DNA from: Halomonas sp. TA22
GTDB taxonomy: Bacteria; Pseudomonadota; Gammaproteobacteria; Pseudomonadales; Halomonadaceae
Length of the DNA stretch: 64,000 nucleotides
Assembly (NCBI RefSeq): GCF_013009075.1
Contig: NZ_CP053108.1
Location: forward strand, 1,612,001 to 1,676,000
Direction: 5' to 3'
The notes under the pieces were generated by a model, which had not been told where the DNA came from, did not search any database, and saw only the letters and a list, made by a program, of their open reading frames with translations. Below, one piece after another: positions 1 through 11,143 of the stretch. A program made the translations under genes and the position numbers. The stretch's first letter is position 1. Each line of letters opens with the position of its first letter.

Positions 1-551
1 CGGGTGCCCGCTCGGTGGCCTTCAGCTATATCGGTACCGAGATCACCTGGCCGATCTACTGGCACGGGGCGCTGGGCAAGGCCAAGGAGGATCTTGACCG
101 CGCCGCGCGCGAGATCGATGCCAAGCTCAAGGCGAGCGGTGGCAGCGCCAACGTGGCGGTGCTCAAGTCGGTGGTCACCCAGGCCAGTGCCGCGATCCCG
201 GTGATGCCGCTGTACATCGCCATGGTCTACCGAATCATGAAGGAGCAGGGGCTGCATGAGGGTACCATCGAGCAGCTCAACCGGTTGTTCGGTGACCAGC
301 TCTATGGCGGCAGGACACCACAGACGGATGAGGCGGGGCGTTTGCGTCTCGACGATTGGGAGCTGCGCGACGATATCCAGCAAGCCTGCCAGGACCTGTG
401 GCCGGAGGTGACCAGCGACAACCTGTTCCAGATCACCGACTATGCTGGATATAAGCATGAGTTCCTCAAGCTGTTCGGCTTCGAGCGCGATGACGTCGAT
501 TATGACGCCGACGTGGACCCTGTGGCGGAATTCGATGTCGTAACGTTATAG
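1..551 (+). CDS. fabV: FabV-type trans-2-enoyl-ACP/CoA reductase, C-terminal part
   Basis: The reading frame is open from the window edge (first full codon at 3), so the N-terminal half with the NADH-binding fold lies outside. The visible ~182 residues match the C-terminal half of FabV, the NADH-dependent enoyl reductase that does the last step of fatty-acid elongation and is naturally insensitive to triclosan. Seen: [15 protein letters not shown] near the start, then GKAKEDLD, and near the end [16 protein letters not shown] followed by LFGF, all typical FabV blocks. The protein ends in an acidic tail ([10 protein letters not shown]), in keeping with a halophile. The family is about 400 residues, so a little under half is present. 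Family assignment is firm; activity cannot be judged because the cofactor site is not in view. Confidence 0.93.
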   Translation, partial: GARSVAFSYIGTEITWPIYWHGALGKAKEDLDRAAREIDAKLKASGGSANVAVLKSVVTQASAAIPVMPLYIAMVYRIMKEQGLHEGTIEQLNRLFGDQLYGGRTPQTDEAGRLRLDDWELRDDIQQACQDLWPEVTSDNLFQITDYAGYKHEFLKLFGFERDDVDYDADVDPVAEFDVVTL

Positions 552-608
552 ATATACGAACGCGTAGGCCGATGCGCATCAACACTCACGGGCAAGCAAG
601 GAGGTGTC

Positions 609-812
609 ATGGATACCAAGGAGAGCAAGACCCGAGAAGAAGAGAAAGAGCATGTGATGGGTCAGCGGCTTCCCGAGGACTACGACGAGGCCAAACCGCA
701 TCTTCAGCCGGAAGCAAGGAAGAAGCCCGGGGGCATGTCGCGCCTGCTGCTATTGGTCATCGTGCTGCCGCTCATCGCGGGGCTCGCGTTCCATTTCTTC
801 GGGCGCCTATGA
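609..812 (+). CDS. small single-pass membrane protein, unknown function
   Basis: A 67-residue protein with a very charged N-terminal half (about 45 residues rich in E, K, D, R) and one C-terminal hydrophobic helix (residues about 46-63, LLLLVIVLPLIAGLAFHFF). It has a strong ribosome site, AAGGAGG, about 6 bases before the ATG. It lies 57 bases after fabV and just before two tandem terminators, so it is probably the last gene of that transcript. The tail-anchored layout suggests an inner-membrane protein facing the cytoplasm. I do not recognise the family. Confidence 0.7.
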   Translation: MDTKESKTREEEKEHVMGQRLPEDYDEAKPHLQPEARKKPGGMSRLLLLVIVLPLIAGLAFHFFGRL

Positions 813-830
813 CGGCATTCAGGTAAACCA

Positions 831-859
831 GTGTCGGGTGGTATGCCCGGCACGTTTTT
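831..859 (+). terminator. Rho-independent terminator 1 after the fabV transcript
   Basis: GTGTCGGG (831-838) pairs with CCCGGCAC (846-853) through an 8-bp stem with one G-U pair and a 7-base loop, followed by GTTTTT. Placed 19 bases after the small membrane protein stop codon. Confidence 0.75.
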
Positions 860-863
860 GACG

Positions 864-887
864 GCCCGCCTTGGCGGGCTTTCGTTT
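864..887 (+). terminator. Rho-independent terminator 2, in tandem
   Basis: GCCCGCC (864-870) and GGCGGGC (873-879) form a GC-rich hairpin followed by TTTCGTTT. It follows the first terminator by only a few bases, so the fabV transcript is insulated from the AraC gene downstream. Confidence 0.7.
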
Positions 888-940
888 GTGGCGTGTTTGG
901 TTAAGATGGAGAGCTTCTCCTCACGCAAGCGATTGGCGAC

Positions 941-1918
941 ATGCACGACTTCCCCCCAGAGCTTACCGATGGCGTATCGCGCCAGGTGGGGTTCATGCTG
1001 CTGCCCGGCTTTTCCCTGCTCGCTCAGGCCTGCGCCATGGAGTCCTTTGCCGTTGCCAACCAACTGGCCGGTCGCTGCCTCTATCGCTGTGCAACTCTGA
1101 GTCTCGATGCGGGTGGCGTCAAAAGCGCCGCGACACTGACGCTTGTGCCTGATGGGGCGATAGGCGAGGTGGCGAAGCGCCATTGGGACATGCTGCTGAT
1201 CTGTGCCCCAAGCCCGCTACCGGCCATCGATCTGTGCGCGCTTGAGCGCTGGCTGCTGCAGCTGGCGGCACGCGGTGTGATGCTGGGCGGTATCGCCGGT
1301 GGCACCGAGGTGCTGGCCCGGGTCGGGGTGCTGGATGGCTATCGGGCGACGCTGCCCTGGCAGCGCTTCGATGCCTTCACCCGTGCCTACCCGCGGGTCA
1401 ATCTCTCCCAGCAGCTGTTCGAGATCGATCGCAATCGGCTCACCTGCGGTGGTGGTACCGCCGCCATGGACATGATGATGACGCTGATCGGCATGCAGCA
1501 CGGCCAGCGCCTTGCCGAACGCGTCTCGGAGCACTTCGTCTGCGAGCGCATCCGCATGGCCGACGAGCCGCAGCAGGTGCCGCTGCGTTCACGCCTGGGC
1601 CATGCCCCGCAGAGCCTGCTCGAGGCGGTGACGCTGATGGAGGCCAATATCGAGGAGCCGTTGACCACCCATGAGCTGGCCGAGCACCTGGGGGTCTCGC
1701 GGCGTCAGCTCGAACGGCTATTCAAGAAGTACCTGCAAGCGGTCCCCAGCCGCTACTACCTTGATCTGCGTCTGCAGGAGGCGCGCAAGTGGTTGCGCGA
1801 GAGCGACCAGCCGGTGGGCGATATCGCCTTGCGTACCGGGTTCTCCTCGGGAGCGCACTTCTCCACCGCCTACCGCAACCATTTCGGCATGACGCCACGG
1901 GAGGAGCGGCTGGGCTAG
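941..1918 (+). CDS. GlxA/ArgR-type AraC-family transcriptional regulator
   Basis: A 325-residue two-domain regulator. Residues about 14-185 are a DJ-1/PfpI-like (class I glutamine amidotransferase-like) sensory domain beginning VGFMLLPGFSLLAQ; residues about 225-322 are an AraC HTH pair (HELAEHLGVSRRQLERLFKK and then GDIALRTGFSSGAHFSTAYR). This GlxA layout is that of ArgR of Pseudomonas, which induces arginine catabolism, and of the carnitine and glycine-betaine regulators. Its position upstream of the AST operon makes a role as arginine-responsive activator of that operon plausible, but this is inference. The ATG at 941 lacks a clear ribosome site; a GTG at 985, just before the conserved GFMLLPG, is an alternative start. 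Confidence 0.85.
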   Translation: MHDFPPELTDGVSRQVGFMLLPGFSLLAQACAMESFAVANQLAGRCLYRCATLSLDAGGVKSAATLTLVPDGAIGEVAKRHWDMLLICAPSPLPAIDLCALERWLLQLAARGVMLGGIAGGTEVLARVGVLDGYRATLPWQRFDAFTRAYPRVNLSQQLFEIDRNRLTCGGGTAAMDMMMTLIGMQHGQRLAERVSEHFVCERIRMADEPQQVPLRSRLGHAPQSLLEAVTLMEANIEEPLTTHELAEHLGVSRRQLERLFKKYLQAVPSRYYLDLRLQEARKWLRESDQPVGDIALRTGFSSGAHFSTAYRNHFGMTPREERLG

Positions 1919-1939
1919 ACGCTAGCATCCTAGCTATCG

Positions 1940-2557
1940 CTACGCCTTGCGGGCCAGCAGCGCCCGGAACAGGTTGCCCATCATCAACGGCTCGTCGCGT
2001 TCGATGAGAAAGCCGGCGTTCTCCAGCAGCGGTCGGGCCTGGCGGGTGATGTCAGTGGCAATCGCGCTGGTCAGCACGTTCAGCGCGCGCCGCCCCCAGT
2101 GGGCGGCCTGGGCATCATCCTGGAACTTGTCCATCACGCACAGCTGGCCATTGGCCGCCAGCACGCGATGCGCCTCGGCCAGCCCAAGCTCAGGGCGCGG
2201 CATCACTGCCACGATCAAGTGCATCACCACCACATCGAAGTGTTCGTCCGGGTAGCTGAGCGATTCGGCGTCCATGACTCGCTGGGTCACATCGAGATGC
2301 AGGGCATCGGCACGGCTTGCGATGTGGCGCACCATGGCCGGTGACAGATCGGTGGCGTGTATCTCGACATCGCGGGGCAGCCAGTGCAGGTCGAGGCCGG
2401 TACCGGCCCCCACCAGCAGCACGCGCTGCCCGGCTTGCCACTGCACCTGGGCCAGCGACTTGCGGCGGGCCAGGCGAAAGGCGCGATCGGCCACCAGATC
2501 GTAGACCGGGGCGTAGAGGGTGTAGCGCAGGCGATTCCAGATGGTAGTGTTGAACAT
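1940..2557 (-). CDS. class I SAM-dependent methyltransferase (PmtA/UbiE-like)
   Basis: A 205-residue Rossmann-type methyltransferase. Motif I is VLLVGAGTGLDL, followed by an acidic residue region (EIHATDLSPAMV) and a later FDVVVMHLIVAVM motif, the order seen in phospholipid N-methyltransferases and UbiE-like enzymes. The opening MFNTTIWNRLRYTLYAPVYD is typical of this subgroup. The substrate is not deducible; phosphatidylethanolamine is one candidate. The start at 2557 is chosen by homology of this opening; the frame is open further upstream but that extension lacks protein-like composition. The gene is divergent from astC and convergent with the AraC regulator, with only 21 bases between the two stops. 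Confidence 0.8.
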   Translation of the reverse strand: MFNTTIWNRLRYTLYAPVYDLVADRAFRLARRKSLAQVQWQAGQRVLLVGAGTGLDLHWLPRDVEIHATDLSPAMVRHIASRADALHLDVTQRVMDAESLSYPDEHFDVVVMHLIVAVMPRPELGLAEAHRVLAANGQLCVMDKFQDDAQAAHWGRRALNVLTSAIATDITRQARPLLENAGFLIERDEPLMMGNLFRALLARKA

Positions 2558-2640
2558 TGTCTTGACGCCTCGCAGGGAGCGGAGTCCCAGTCTAACCGCT
2601 TTTCGTAATTCGCTGTCCCATTGCTGAAAACCCTGCATGA

Positions 2641-3906
<1,266 letters not shown>

Positions 3907-3959
3907 GCGAGGCGATGAGAGCGGCGCCACGCCCAGGCGCACCCCGAGGGGGCGATGCC

Positions 3960-5036
3960 ATGCTGGTCGTGAGGCCCGCGCGGATGGCGGACCTGCCGGC
4001 CCTCGAGCGCCTGGCGACGACGGCCACGCCGCGCCTGACCAACCTCCCGGCGCACCGTGACCGGCTGGAGGAGCGCATCAGCCGCTCTCAGCGCGCCTTC
4101 GGCGCCGAGATCGACTTTCCCGGCGACGAACACTACACCTTCGTGCTCGAGGATCTCGAGCGCGTCGAGGTGGTGGGTACTGCCACCATTCGTGCCCAGG
4201 CTGGGGCGACCGAAGCCTACTACACCTATCGCCAGGAGACGCTGATCCACGCCTCGCAGCAGCTCAACGTGCGCCGCGAGGTGCAGACCCTGGCGCTCTC
4301 CCATGAGGTCTCCGAGGCGAGCCTGCTGTGCGCCTTCTCGCTGGACCGCCGTTACAAAGGTACCAGCGGCGAGAGCCTGCTGCGTCGCGCGCGGCTGATG
4401 TTCATCGCCCAGTATCCCGAGCGTTTCGCCGAGCTGCTGTCGGTGGCCTTTCCGGGCTATCTCGATGGCGACGGCGAATCGCCATTCTGGAACAGTGTGG
4501 GCCGGCACTTCTTCGTGCGTGGCTTCCAGGAGATCAACCATATCGCCGGGGTGCGCTCGAAGAGCTTCATCGCCGAGGTGATGCCACAGTTCCCGCTCTA
4601 TCTGGCGCTGCTGACGCCCCAGGCCCGCGCCGCCATCGGCCGCGAGCATCCCGATCATGAACTCGCCCTCGAGGAGCTGCTGGCCGAAGGATTCAGCCGC
4701 TCGCGTCACGTCGACATCTTCGATGCCGGGCCGGTGCTCAAGGGCGAGCGCGAGCGCCTGGCGAGCGTACGCAGCGCCAACTGGCACCCGGTGCGAGTCC
4801 GTCCGGCGCATGCCCTGCCGGATGCCGAGCCGGCGATGATCGCCAACCAGAAGCTTGGCGACTTCCGCTGCGTGGTGGCACGTTACGCGCTCTCGCCCAC
4901 CGGTCAGCTGATGCTCACGGCCAGGGATGCCGAACTCCTCGGAGTGGAGGAGGGGCGCGCCGTGCTGGCCGCGCCTCTCACGCTGCCGATGGCCATGGAT
5001 GGCTACGACCCGGGCCATGACGAGGGGGAGCTGTAA
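3960..5036 (+). CDS. aruF: arginine/ornithine N-succinyltransferase, alpha subunit
   Basis: A 358-residue AstA/AruF-family acyltransferase (GNAT-like fold). With AruG it forms the heteromeric enzyme that succinylates arginine from succinyl-CoA, the first AST step. It begins MLVVRPARMADLPALERLA and contains the family block GESPFWNSVGRHFF and FIAEVMPQFPLY. The start at 3960 is chosen by homology, with GAGGGGG about 8 bases upstream; a longer start at 3903 would overlap the astC stop (ATGA) and add 19 residues of low-complexity sequence. The C-terminal part is somewhat longer than in Pseudomonas AruF. Confidence 0.92.
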   Translation: MLVVRPARMADLPALERLATTATPRLTNLPAHRDRLEERISRSQRAFGAEIDFPGDEHYTFVLEDLERVEVVGTATIRAQAGATEAYYTYRQETLIHASQQLNVRREVQTLALSHEVSEASLLCAFSLDRRYKGTSGESLLRRARLMFIAQYPERFAELLSVAFPGYLDGDGESPFWNSVGRHFFVRGFQEINHIAGVRSKSFIAEVMPQFPLYLALLTPQARAAIGREHPDHELALEELLAEGFSRSRHVDIFDAGPVLKGERERLASVRSANWHPVRVRPAHALPDAEPAMIANQKLGDFRCVVARYALSPTGQLMLTARDAELLGVEEGRAVLAAPLTLPMAMDGYDPGHDEGEL

Positions 5037-6061
5037 TGTATATTCGTCCCATCGCGCGTGGCGATATCGATAGTCTGCTGGCGCTGGCGCAGGAGACCGG
5101 TGTCGGTTTCACGTCGCTGCCCGACAATCGCGAGTTCTTGATCGGCAAGATCGAATCCGCCGCACGCGCCTTCGAGGGAAGCGGCGAGAATCACGACCGC
5201 CTCTACTTCTTCGTGCTCGAGGACGAGACCAATGGCGAGCTGGCAGGCTGTTGTGCCATCGAGGCGCGGGTCGGCCATGAAGTACCGTTCTACCACTACC
5301 GGCTCGGGACCCTTGCGCACTCCTCGGTGCAGCTCGACCTGCACCGCACCATCGACACCCTCTTCTTGAGCTCCGACCACACCGGCAACGCCGAGGTGTG
5401 CTCGCTCTACCTGCGTCCCGAGTACCGCCGTAACCGCAACGGCGCGCTGCTCTCCAAGGCGCGCTGGCTGTTCATGGCGCAGTTTCGCGAGCATTTTCCC
5501 GGCAAGGTGCTGGCGGAGATGCGCGGAGTGATCGATCGTAATGGCATCAGCCCCTTCTGGCAGTGCCTGGGCAGCCACTTCTTTCCCATGGAGTTCAACG
5601 AGGCGGATCGCCTGACGGGGCTTGGGCAGAAGAGCTTCATCGGCGAGCTGATGCCCAAGTTCCCGATCTATACGACCTTCCTCAGCGAGGAGGCGCGCGC
5701 TTGCATCGGCCAGGTGCATGAGCAGACGCGTCCGGCGCTGGAGATGCTCAAGAAGGAGGGGCTGCGCTGGGAGGGCTATATCGACATCTTCGATGGCGGC
5801 CCCACGGTTGAGGCCTATATCGATGATGTGCGCGGTGTGCGCCTCTCCCGGGAGTGTCGGGTCGAGGTCGCCGTCCAGGGCACACACACCACGCCGGACA
5901 TTTCCCCGCACTGGCTCGCCGCGAGCGTGGGCATGCGCGATTTTCGTGCGGCCTGGATCGGTCGCGGCCCCAACGAGCGAGATACCATCGTAGTGAACGA
6001 GGAGGAGGCGCGGCGTCTTGATGTCGTCACCGGCGATACCCTGCGCGTTCTCGAGACATAG
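5036..6061 (+). CDS. aruG: arginine/ornithine N-succinyltransferase, beta subunit
   Basis: A 341-residue paralog of the preceding gene and partner subunit of arginine N-succinyltransferase. It starts MYIRPIARGDIDSLLALA and carries SPFWQCLGSHFFPMEF and SFIGELMPKFPIY, the same blocks as AruF. The stop codon of aruF and the ATG share one base (TAATG), with a GAGGGGGAG ribosome site inside the aruF end, so the two subunits are translationally coupled, as expected for a 1:1 complex. Confidence 0.93.
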   Translation: MYIRPIARGDIDSLLALAQETGVGFTSLPDNREFLIGKIESAARAFEGSGENHDRLYFFVLEDETNGELAGCCAIEARVGHEVPFYHYRLGTLAHSSVQLDLHRTIDTLFLSSDHTGNAEVCSLYLRPEYRRNRNGALLSKARWLFMAQFREHFPGKVLAEMRGVIDRNGISPFWQCLGSHFFPMEFNEADRLTGLGQKSFIGELMPKFPIYTTFLSEEARACIGQVHEQTRPALEMLKKEGLRWEGYIDIFDGGPTVEAYIDDVRGVRLSRECRVEVAVQGTHTTPDISPHWLAASVGMRDFRAAWIGRGPNERDTIVVNEEEARRLDVVTGDTLRVLET

Positions 6062-6074
6062 GAGCAAGCACGCC

Positions 6075-7544
6075 ATGTACGCCAAGCAGCAACTTCTGAT
6101 CGGCGGCGCCTGGATCGAGGGTGAGTCGCCGTTCTTTGCCAAGCACGATCCGGTCTCGGGCGAGCGCCTGTGGCAGGGCGCCTCGGCCAGCGCGGCCCAG
6201 GTCGAGTCCGCCGTGGCTGCCGCCCGCCAGGCCTTTTTCGGCTGGGCCCGGACTGCCTTTGCCGAACGCCAGGCCCTCGCCGAGCGTTTTTGCGAGGTAC
6301 TGGAGAGTCGAAGGGACATATTGGCACGCGCCATCGCCCAGGAGACCGGCAAGCCGCTGTGGGAGGCGCTCACCGAGGTCGGGGCGATGATCGGCAAGGT
6401 GGCGATCTCGATTCGTGCCTATCAGGAGCGCACCGGCGAGCGCAGTCGCGAAGTGGGCGACGCCCAGGCCGTGCTGCGCCATCGTCCCCATGGCGTAATG
6501 GTGGTGTTCGGCCCCTACAACTTTCCCGGGCATCTGCCCAACGGGCACATGGTGCCGGCGCTGCTGGCCGGCAATACGGTGGTCTTCAAGCCCAGCGAGC
6601 AGACTCCCCTGACTGCCGACCTGATCCTGCAGTGCTGGCAGGAGGCGGGGCTACCCGCAGGCGTGATCAATCTGGTGCAGGGGGCAGCCCCGGTCGGCCA
6701 GGCGCTCTCCAGCTCCCCTGAGATCGATGGCCTGCTGTTCACCGGCAGCGCCAAGGTCGGCGGCCTGCTGCACCGTCAATTTGCCGAGCAGCCGGAAAAG
6801 ATCATGGCGCTGGAGCTTGGCGGCAACAATCCGCTGGTGGTCAGGAGCGTTTCCGACCAGCAGGCAGCGGTGCTGACCATCCTGCAGTCGGCCTATCTCT
6901 CCGGCGGGCAGCGCTGCACCTGCGCGCGGCGCCTGCTGCTGCCCGAGGGCGAGGTGGGCGACCTGCTGATCGACGCCCTGGTGACTGCCATCGACAAGCT
7001 GCACGTGGCTGGCCAATTCGACGAGCCGGCCCCTTTTTACGGCGGGCTGGTCAGCCTGGAGGGGGCGGATGGCTTACTGGCAGTCCAGGAAGCGCTCGAG
7101 GATCAGGGGGCCGTGGTGCTGTCGCGCATGCGCCGACTCAAGGAGGGCACCAGCCTGGTGAGCCCGGCGCTGATCGACGTCACCGGCCTCACTCTTCCCG
7201 ACGAGGAGCACTTCGGGCCGCTGCTCAAGGTGCATCGCTACCGTGACTGGGACGAGGCGATAGCGCTTGCCAACGACACTCGCTATGGCCTCGCCGCCGG
7301 CCTGATCGGCGGCGAACGAGCCGACTGGAACGATTTCCTGCTGCGCATCCGTGCCGGCATTGTCAACTGGAACCGTCAGACCACCGGTGCCTCCGGCGAT
7401 GCGCCCTTCGGTGGTATTGGCGCCAGCGGCAACCATCGCCCCAGCGCCTACTACGCGGCGGACTACTGCGCCTATCCGGTGGCCTCGATGGAGGCCGAGA
7501 GCCTGACGCTGCCCGACAGCCTGCCGCCGGGGGTGAGCCTGTGA
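6075..7544 (+). CDS. astD: N-succinylglutamate 5-semialdehyde dehydrogenase
   Basis: A 489-residue aldehyde dehydrogenase that oxidises succinylglutamate semialdehyde to succinylglutamate with NAD, the fourth AST step. The N-terminus ([13 protein letters not shown]) and length match AstD. Catalytic residues are visible: Glu in LELGGNN (about residue 246) and Cys in [11 protein letters not shown] (about residue 280). NAD-site motif [16 protein letters not shown] is present. The start at 6075 follows GGAG by 10 bases. It follows aruG by 13 bases and overlaps astB by 4. Confidence 0.95.
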   Translation: MYAKQQLLIGGAWIEGESPFFAKHDPVSGERLWQGASASAAQVESAVAAARQAFFGWARTAFAERQALAERFCEVLESRRDILARAIAQETGKPLWEALTEVGAMIGKVAISIRAYQERTGERSREVGDAQAVLRHRPHGVMVVFGPYNFPGHLPNGHMVPALLAGNTVVFKPSEQTPLTADLILQCWQEAGLPAGVINLVQGAAPVGQALSSSPEIDGLLFTGSAKVGGLLHRQFAEQPEKIMALELGGNNPLVVRSVSDQQAAVLTILQSAYLSGGQRCTCARRLLLPEGEVGDLLIDALVTAIDKLHVAGQFDEPAPFYGGLVSLEGADGLLAVQEALEDQGAVVLSRMRRLKEGTSLVSPALIDVTGLTLPDEEHFGPLLKVHRYRDWDEAIALANDTRYGLAAGLIGGERADWNDFLLRIRAGIVNWNRQTTGASGDAPFGGIGASGNHRPSAYYAADYCAYPVASMEAESLTLPDSLPPGVSL

Positions 7545-8884
7545 ACGACGTGCGCGAAGTCAATTTCGACGGTCTGGTCGGGCCGACCCACAATTATGCC
7601 GGCCTGGCGCACGGCAACGTGGCCTCAATGCTGCACGAAGGGGCGATCGCCAATCCCCGCGAAGGGGCCCTGCAGGGCTTGGCCAAGATGAAGGCGCTGC
7701 ATGATGCCGGCTTTGCCCAGGGCGTGCTGCCTCCTCAGCAGCGGCCTGATCTTGGCGCCCTCAGGGCTTTGGGGTTTTCAGGCAGCAATGCTGAAGTCCT
7801 CGAGCGTGCGGCGCGCGAGGCGCCGCAGCTGTTGCGTGCCGTCTGCTCGGCATCCTCGATGTGGACCGCCAACGCCGGCACGGTGACGCCGAGCGTCGAT
7901 GCGCCGGATGGGCGCATGCACTTCACCCCGGCCAACCTGCAGTCGAGTTTCCATCGCTTTCTGGAGCCGCAGACCACCGCCCGTGTGATGGAGGCGATCT
8001 TCCGTGATGAGCGGCACTTCTGCCACCATCCGGCGCTGCCGGCGACACCCGCTTTTTCCGACGAGGGGGCGGCCAACCATACCCGGCTCGCCGGCGAACA
8101 TGGCGAGCCCGGTGTGCATCTGTTCGTTTACGGCCGCCAGGCGTTTGGCGGCGATGCCAGTCGTGAGCCCAAGCGCTACCCGGCCCGCCAGACACTCGAG
8201 GCGAGCCAGGCAATTGCCCGTCAGCACGGCCTAGCCAATCGCCAGGCGGTGTTCTCCCAGCAGCATCCCGAGGCCATCGATGCCGGCGTATTCCACAACG
8301 ATGTGATCGCCGTGGGCAACGGTCCGCTGCTGCTCTATCACGAGATGGCCTTCCTCGACGAACAGACCACCCTCGACGAGCTGCGCGCCAGGCTGGCCAC
8401 GCCATTGATTGCGGTACGCGTGCCCAGCGAAGCGGTGAGCCTGGAAGCCGCCGTGGCCACCTATCTGTTCAACTCTCAGCTGCTCTCCAAGCCCGACGGT
8501 TCGATGGCCCTGGTGGTTCCCGGGGAGTGCCAGGAGAGCGAAGATGTCTGGCGCACCATTCATGATCTGCTGCTGGCCGGTGCCAATCCGATCAATGAGG
8601 TGGTGGTGAAGGACGTCAAGCAGAGCATGCGCAACGGTGGCGGCCCGGCATGCCTGCGCCTGCGCGTCGCGCTCTCGGCGACAGAGCGCCAGGCGCTCTC
8701 GGGGCGGGTCCTGCTCGACGAGGCGCTTTATGAAGAGCTCACCTCTTGGGTCGAGCGCCACTACCGGGATCGTCTGGCCATTGCAGATCTGGCCGACCCG
8801 CAACTTGCCGAAGAGACGCTGGCCGCCCTCGATGAACTGACCGGCATTCTGCAGATCGGCTCGGTGTATCCGTTCCAGCATTGA
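7541..8884 (+). CDS. astB: N-succinylarginine dihydrolase
   Basis: A 447-residue pentein-fold hydrolase that converts N2-succinylarginine to succinylornithine, CO2 and two ammonia, the second AST step and the source of nitrogen in the pathway. The opening [20 protein letters not shown] is diagnostic. Later blocks include [16 protein letters not shown] and [14 protein letters not shown] with the catalytic-region residues of the family. It begins with GTG, overlapping the astD stop (GTGA), so it is translationally coupled. The E. coli enzyme has a nearly identical length. Confidence 0.95.
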   Translation: MNDVREVNFDGLVGPTHNYAGLAHGNVASMLHEGAIANPREGALQGLAKMKALHDAGFAQGVLPPQQRPDLGALRALGFSGSNAEVLERAAREAPQLLRAVCSASSMWTANAGTVTPSVDAPDGRMHFTPANLQSSFHRFLEPQTTARVMEAIFRDERHFCHHPALPATPAFSDEGAANHTRLAGEHGEPGVHLFVYGRQAFGGDASREPKRYPARQTLEASQAIARQHGLANRQAVFSQQHPEAIDAGVFHNDVIAVGNGPLLLYHEMAFLDEQTTLDELRARLATPLIAVRVPSEAVSLEAAVATYLFNSQLLSKPDGSMALVVPGECQESEDVWRTIHDLLLAGANPINEVVVKDVKQSMRNGGGPACLRLRVALSATERQALSGRVLLDEALYEELTSWVERHYRDRLAIADLADPQLAEETLAALDELTGILQIGSVYPFQH

Positions 8885-8972
8885 TAACTGTGAGCATCTA
8901 CGTGATTGAGCGTATCGAACGTATTCGGCTGAGCGCCGATATGACCTCATGCATCCACCGGGAGAGGAGCGC

Positions 8973-10112
8973 ATGATGGCCTCGTCGCCCCTGGCACTCT
9001 ACCGACAGGCGGTCGAGCATAATGGCTTTGTGCCGGACGAGGCCCAGCGCAACGCTGCAGGTCGCCTCGACGACTGTTTTCAGGCCCTCCAGCGTGAAGC
9101 GGCATCGGGACAGCGCCAGGCGATAGCGGGCGTCTATCTCTGGGGGCCGGTGGGACGCGGCAAGACCTGGCTGATGGACGGCTTCCATCGTCAGCTCCAG
9201 GTGCCGTCACGTCGCCTGCACTTTCACCACTTCATACGCTGGGTCCACCAGCGCCAGTTTCAGCTGTCCGGTACCGCCGACCCGCTGGCAAACGTTGCCC
9301 GCGAGCTCTGTGCAGAAGTGCGAGTGCTATGCCTCGACGAACTGTTCATCAGCGATATCGCCGATGCCATGCTGATCGGTCGTCTGTTTCGGGCACTTTT
9401 CGAGTACGGCATGGTGCTGGTGTGCACCTCGAACCAGGCACCGGGGCAGCTCTATGCCGGCGGTTTCAATCGGGAGCGCTTGCTGCCGGCCATTGCGGCC
9501 ATCGACCGTCATATGCAGGTCGTCGAGCTGGATGGGGGCCAAGACCACCGACAGCATCCTGGCCAGTCCTGCCAGCGCTACTGGGTGGCCGAGCCTGGTC
9601 GGAGCAGTGCACTGAAGGGGGTGTTCGAGCAGCTGAGCCTGGGTGAGCAGGTCAGCGCCGCCCCCATCGAGCTTGGGCACCGTCATATCGCGGTGCAGCG
9701 ACGCAACCAGCGGGCCGTGTGGTGTCGCTATGCTGACCTCTGCGAGCAGCCCCTGGCCGCGCAGGATTTCATTGCCTTGGTCGAGGGTTTCTCGTCCATC
9801 CTGCTCAGCGACGTACCGCGGCTGAGCGATAGAGCGTCCGGCAAGGATATCGCTTGTGGCACCGAGGATGGCGCGGCACGTATCGAGGCCGGCGAACGGC
9901 AGTTGCCGCCGCTTTCTCGGCACGACGATGGCGCGCGCCGCTTCATCGCCCTGGTCGATGAGTGCTATGACCGGCGCACGCCTCTCTATGTGGAGGCCGA
10001 GGTCCCCATGGATGCACTTTATCCCCATGATGGCTATCTCGCGTTCGCGTTCCAGCGTGCCTTGAGCCGACTAGGCGAAATGCAACTCGCGCGCTTCGGC
10101 GCGGGGGGCTAG
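8973..10112 (+). CDS. zapE: ZapE/AFG1-family P-loop ATPase
   Basis: A 379-residue AFG1-type ATPase. In E. coli ZapE associates with the Z-ring under stress; yeast Afg1 helps degrade mitochondrial inner-membrane proteins. Seen: Walker A GPVGRGKTW (about residue 55), Walker B VLCLDELF, sensor region VCTSNQAPGQLY, and the family end DGYLAFAFQRALSRLGEMQ. Compared with the standard family there is an extra stretch of roughly 35 residues before RRFIALVDECYDRR. The start at 8973 follows GAGAGGAG; an upstream ATG at 8949 would add 8 residues. It occupies the position after astB where Pseudomonas has astE. It may be a second, diverged copy rather than the canonical cell-division gene. Confidence 0.85.
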   Translation: MMASSPLALYRQAVEHNGFVPDEAQRNAAGRLDDCFQALQREAASGQRQAIAGVYLWGPVGRGKTWLMDGFHRQLQVPSRRLHFHHFIRWVHQRQFQLSGTADPLANVARELCAEVRVLCLDELFISDIADAMLIGRLFRALFEYGMVLVCTSNQAPGQLYAGGFNRERLLPAIAAIDRHMQVVELDGGQDHRQHPGQSCQRYWVAEPGRSSALKGVFEQLSLGEQVSAAPIELGHRHIAVQRRNQRAVWCRYADLCEQPLAAQDFIALVEGFSSILLSDVPRLSDRASGKDIACGTEDGAARIEAGERQLPPLSRHDDGARRFIALVDECYDRRTPLYVEAEVPMDALYPHDGYLAFAFQRALSRLGEMQLARFGAGG

Positions 10113-10141
10113 CCGCGTCATCATCCAACCAAGGAGTGCTC

Positions 10142-11047
10142 ATGCACTGGCGAGCCCTGCGCTACTTCGACACCGTGGCGCGCTGCCGCTCGCTGAGGCA
10201 GGCGGCGGCGCAACTGCATATCGCACCGACGGCGATCAGCCGTCAGATCGACCTGTTGGAACATCAGCTTGGTGCGCCGCTGATCGAGCGCGGCCCCCAC
10301 GGCATCAGCCTGACGGCCGCTGGCGAGCTGCTGGCTGCCCAGGCGCAGCGCACCCTGCGTGACCTCGAACGAGTACAGGAGCATATCGCCGATCTCAAGG
10401 GGTTGCGCACCGGGCGTGTCTCCATCCAGGCCTCGGAGGGGGTGGTGACGGGCCTGCTGGCTCCGGCGCTGGCCGCTCTCAGCCGTCAACATCCTCGACT
10501 GCGCTTCGATATTCATATCGCCAGCGCCAGCCAGATCGTCGAGGCGTTGCGTCAGGGCGATGCCGACATTGGCCTGGCATTCTTCATTCCCCGCCATGAC
10601 GATATCATTCAGTTCGCCGGTGGCCGACTCAGCCACCATGCGGTGATGGCGCCGGACCACCCACTGGCCACGCTAGAGAGACTGTCACTCAAGGAGCTTG
10701 CCAGCCACCCATTGGCGCTGCCGAATGATTCGTATGGCATGCGCCAGGCACTTGAGCGCTCCGCCAGGCAGGCGGGAGTGGTGCTCGCGCCAAACTTTCA
10801 TGCCGCTTCGTTGGAGACCCAGAAGGCGCTGGCCGTGAGTGGTGCTGCCATTCTGGTGCTGCCCCCCATGGCCGTTGCCAGAGAGTGTCGTGCGGGTCAG
10901 TTGGTAACGGTTCCTCTGGAGAGTACCGAACTGGATGGTACGCGGGTCGATCTATGCCTCTATCGCCACCGCCAGCGCAGTTTTGCCACCCAGGCCTGTC
11001 TCGCGCTGCTGGCCGAATCGCTGGATCGGATCGATGCCGGTGAGTGA
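10142..11047 (+). CDS. LysR-family transcriptional regulator
   Basis: A 301-residue LysR regulator. The N-terminal winged HTH is clear (LRYFDTVARCRSLRQAAAQLHIAPTAISRQIDLLE, residues about 5-40), followed by a substrate-binding-like effector domain. The ATG at 10142 follows AAGGAG by 6 bases. It is co-oriented with the amidase, small membrane protein and symporter that follow, and two identical palindromes lie in the gap before the amidase, so it most likely controls that set. The inducer is unknown. Confidence 0.88.
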   Translation: MHWRALRYFDTVARCRSLRQAAAQLHIAPTAISRQIDLLEHQLGAPLIERGPHGISLTAAGELLAAQAQRTLRDLERVQEHIADLKGLRTGRVSIQASEGVVTGLLAPALAALSRQHPRLRFDIHIASASQIVEALRQGDADIGLAFFIPRHDDIIQFAGGRLSHHAVMAPDHPLATLERLSLKELASHPLALPNDSYGMRQALERSARQAGVVLAPNFHAASLETQKALAVSGAAILVLPPMAVARECRAGQLVTVPLESTELDGTRVDLCLYRHRQRSFATQACLALLAESLDRIDAGE

Positions 11048-11081
11048 ATAGCTGCACACAGAAAGTGGACGCCATGGCGCA

Positions 11082-11143
11082 GCAATTGCAATAGCCGCTA
11101 TCACCGGCAGGCCTCATGCTGAAGGCATCGTTTACGCAATTGC
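11082..11143. promoter_or_regulatory. paired GCAATTGC palindromes upstream of the amidase
   Basis: The 8-bp palindrome GCAATTGC occurs at 11082-11089 and again at 11136-11143, 54 bp apart (about five helical turns), in the 109-bp gap between the LysR gene and the amidase. Spacing on one face of the helix suits a dimer-of-dimers operator for the LysR protein. The role is inferred from position only. Confidence 0.35.

Noticed and set aside
5003-6397. 464-residue minus-strand frame over aruG and the astD start
   Set aside because: Spans two confirmed genes in antisense; composition is arbitrary.
8949-8972. earlier zapE start at 8949
   Set aside because: No ribosome site; GAGAGGAG directly precedes the ATG at 8973.
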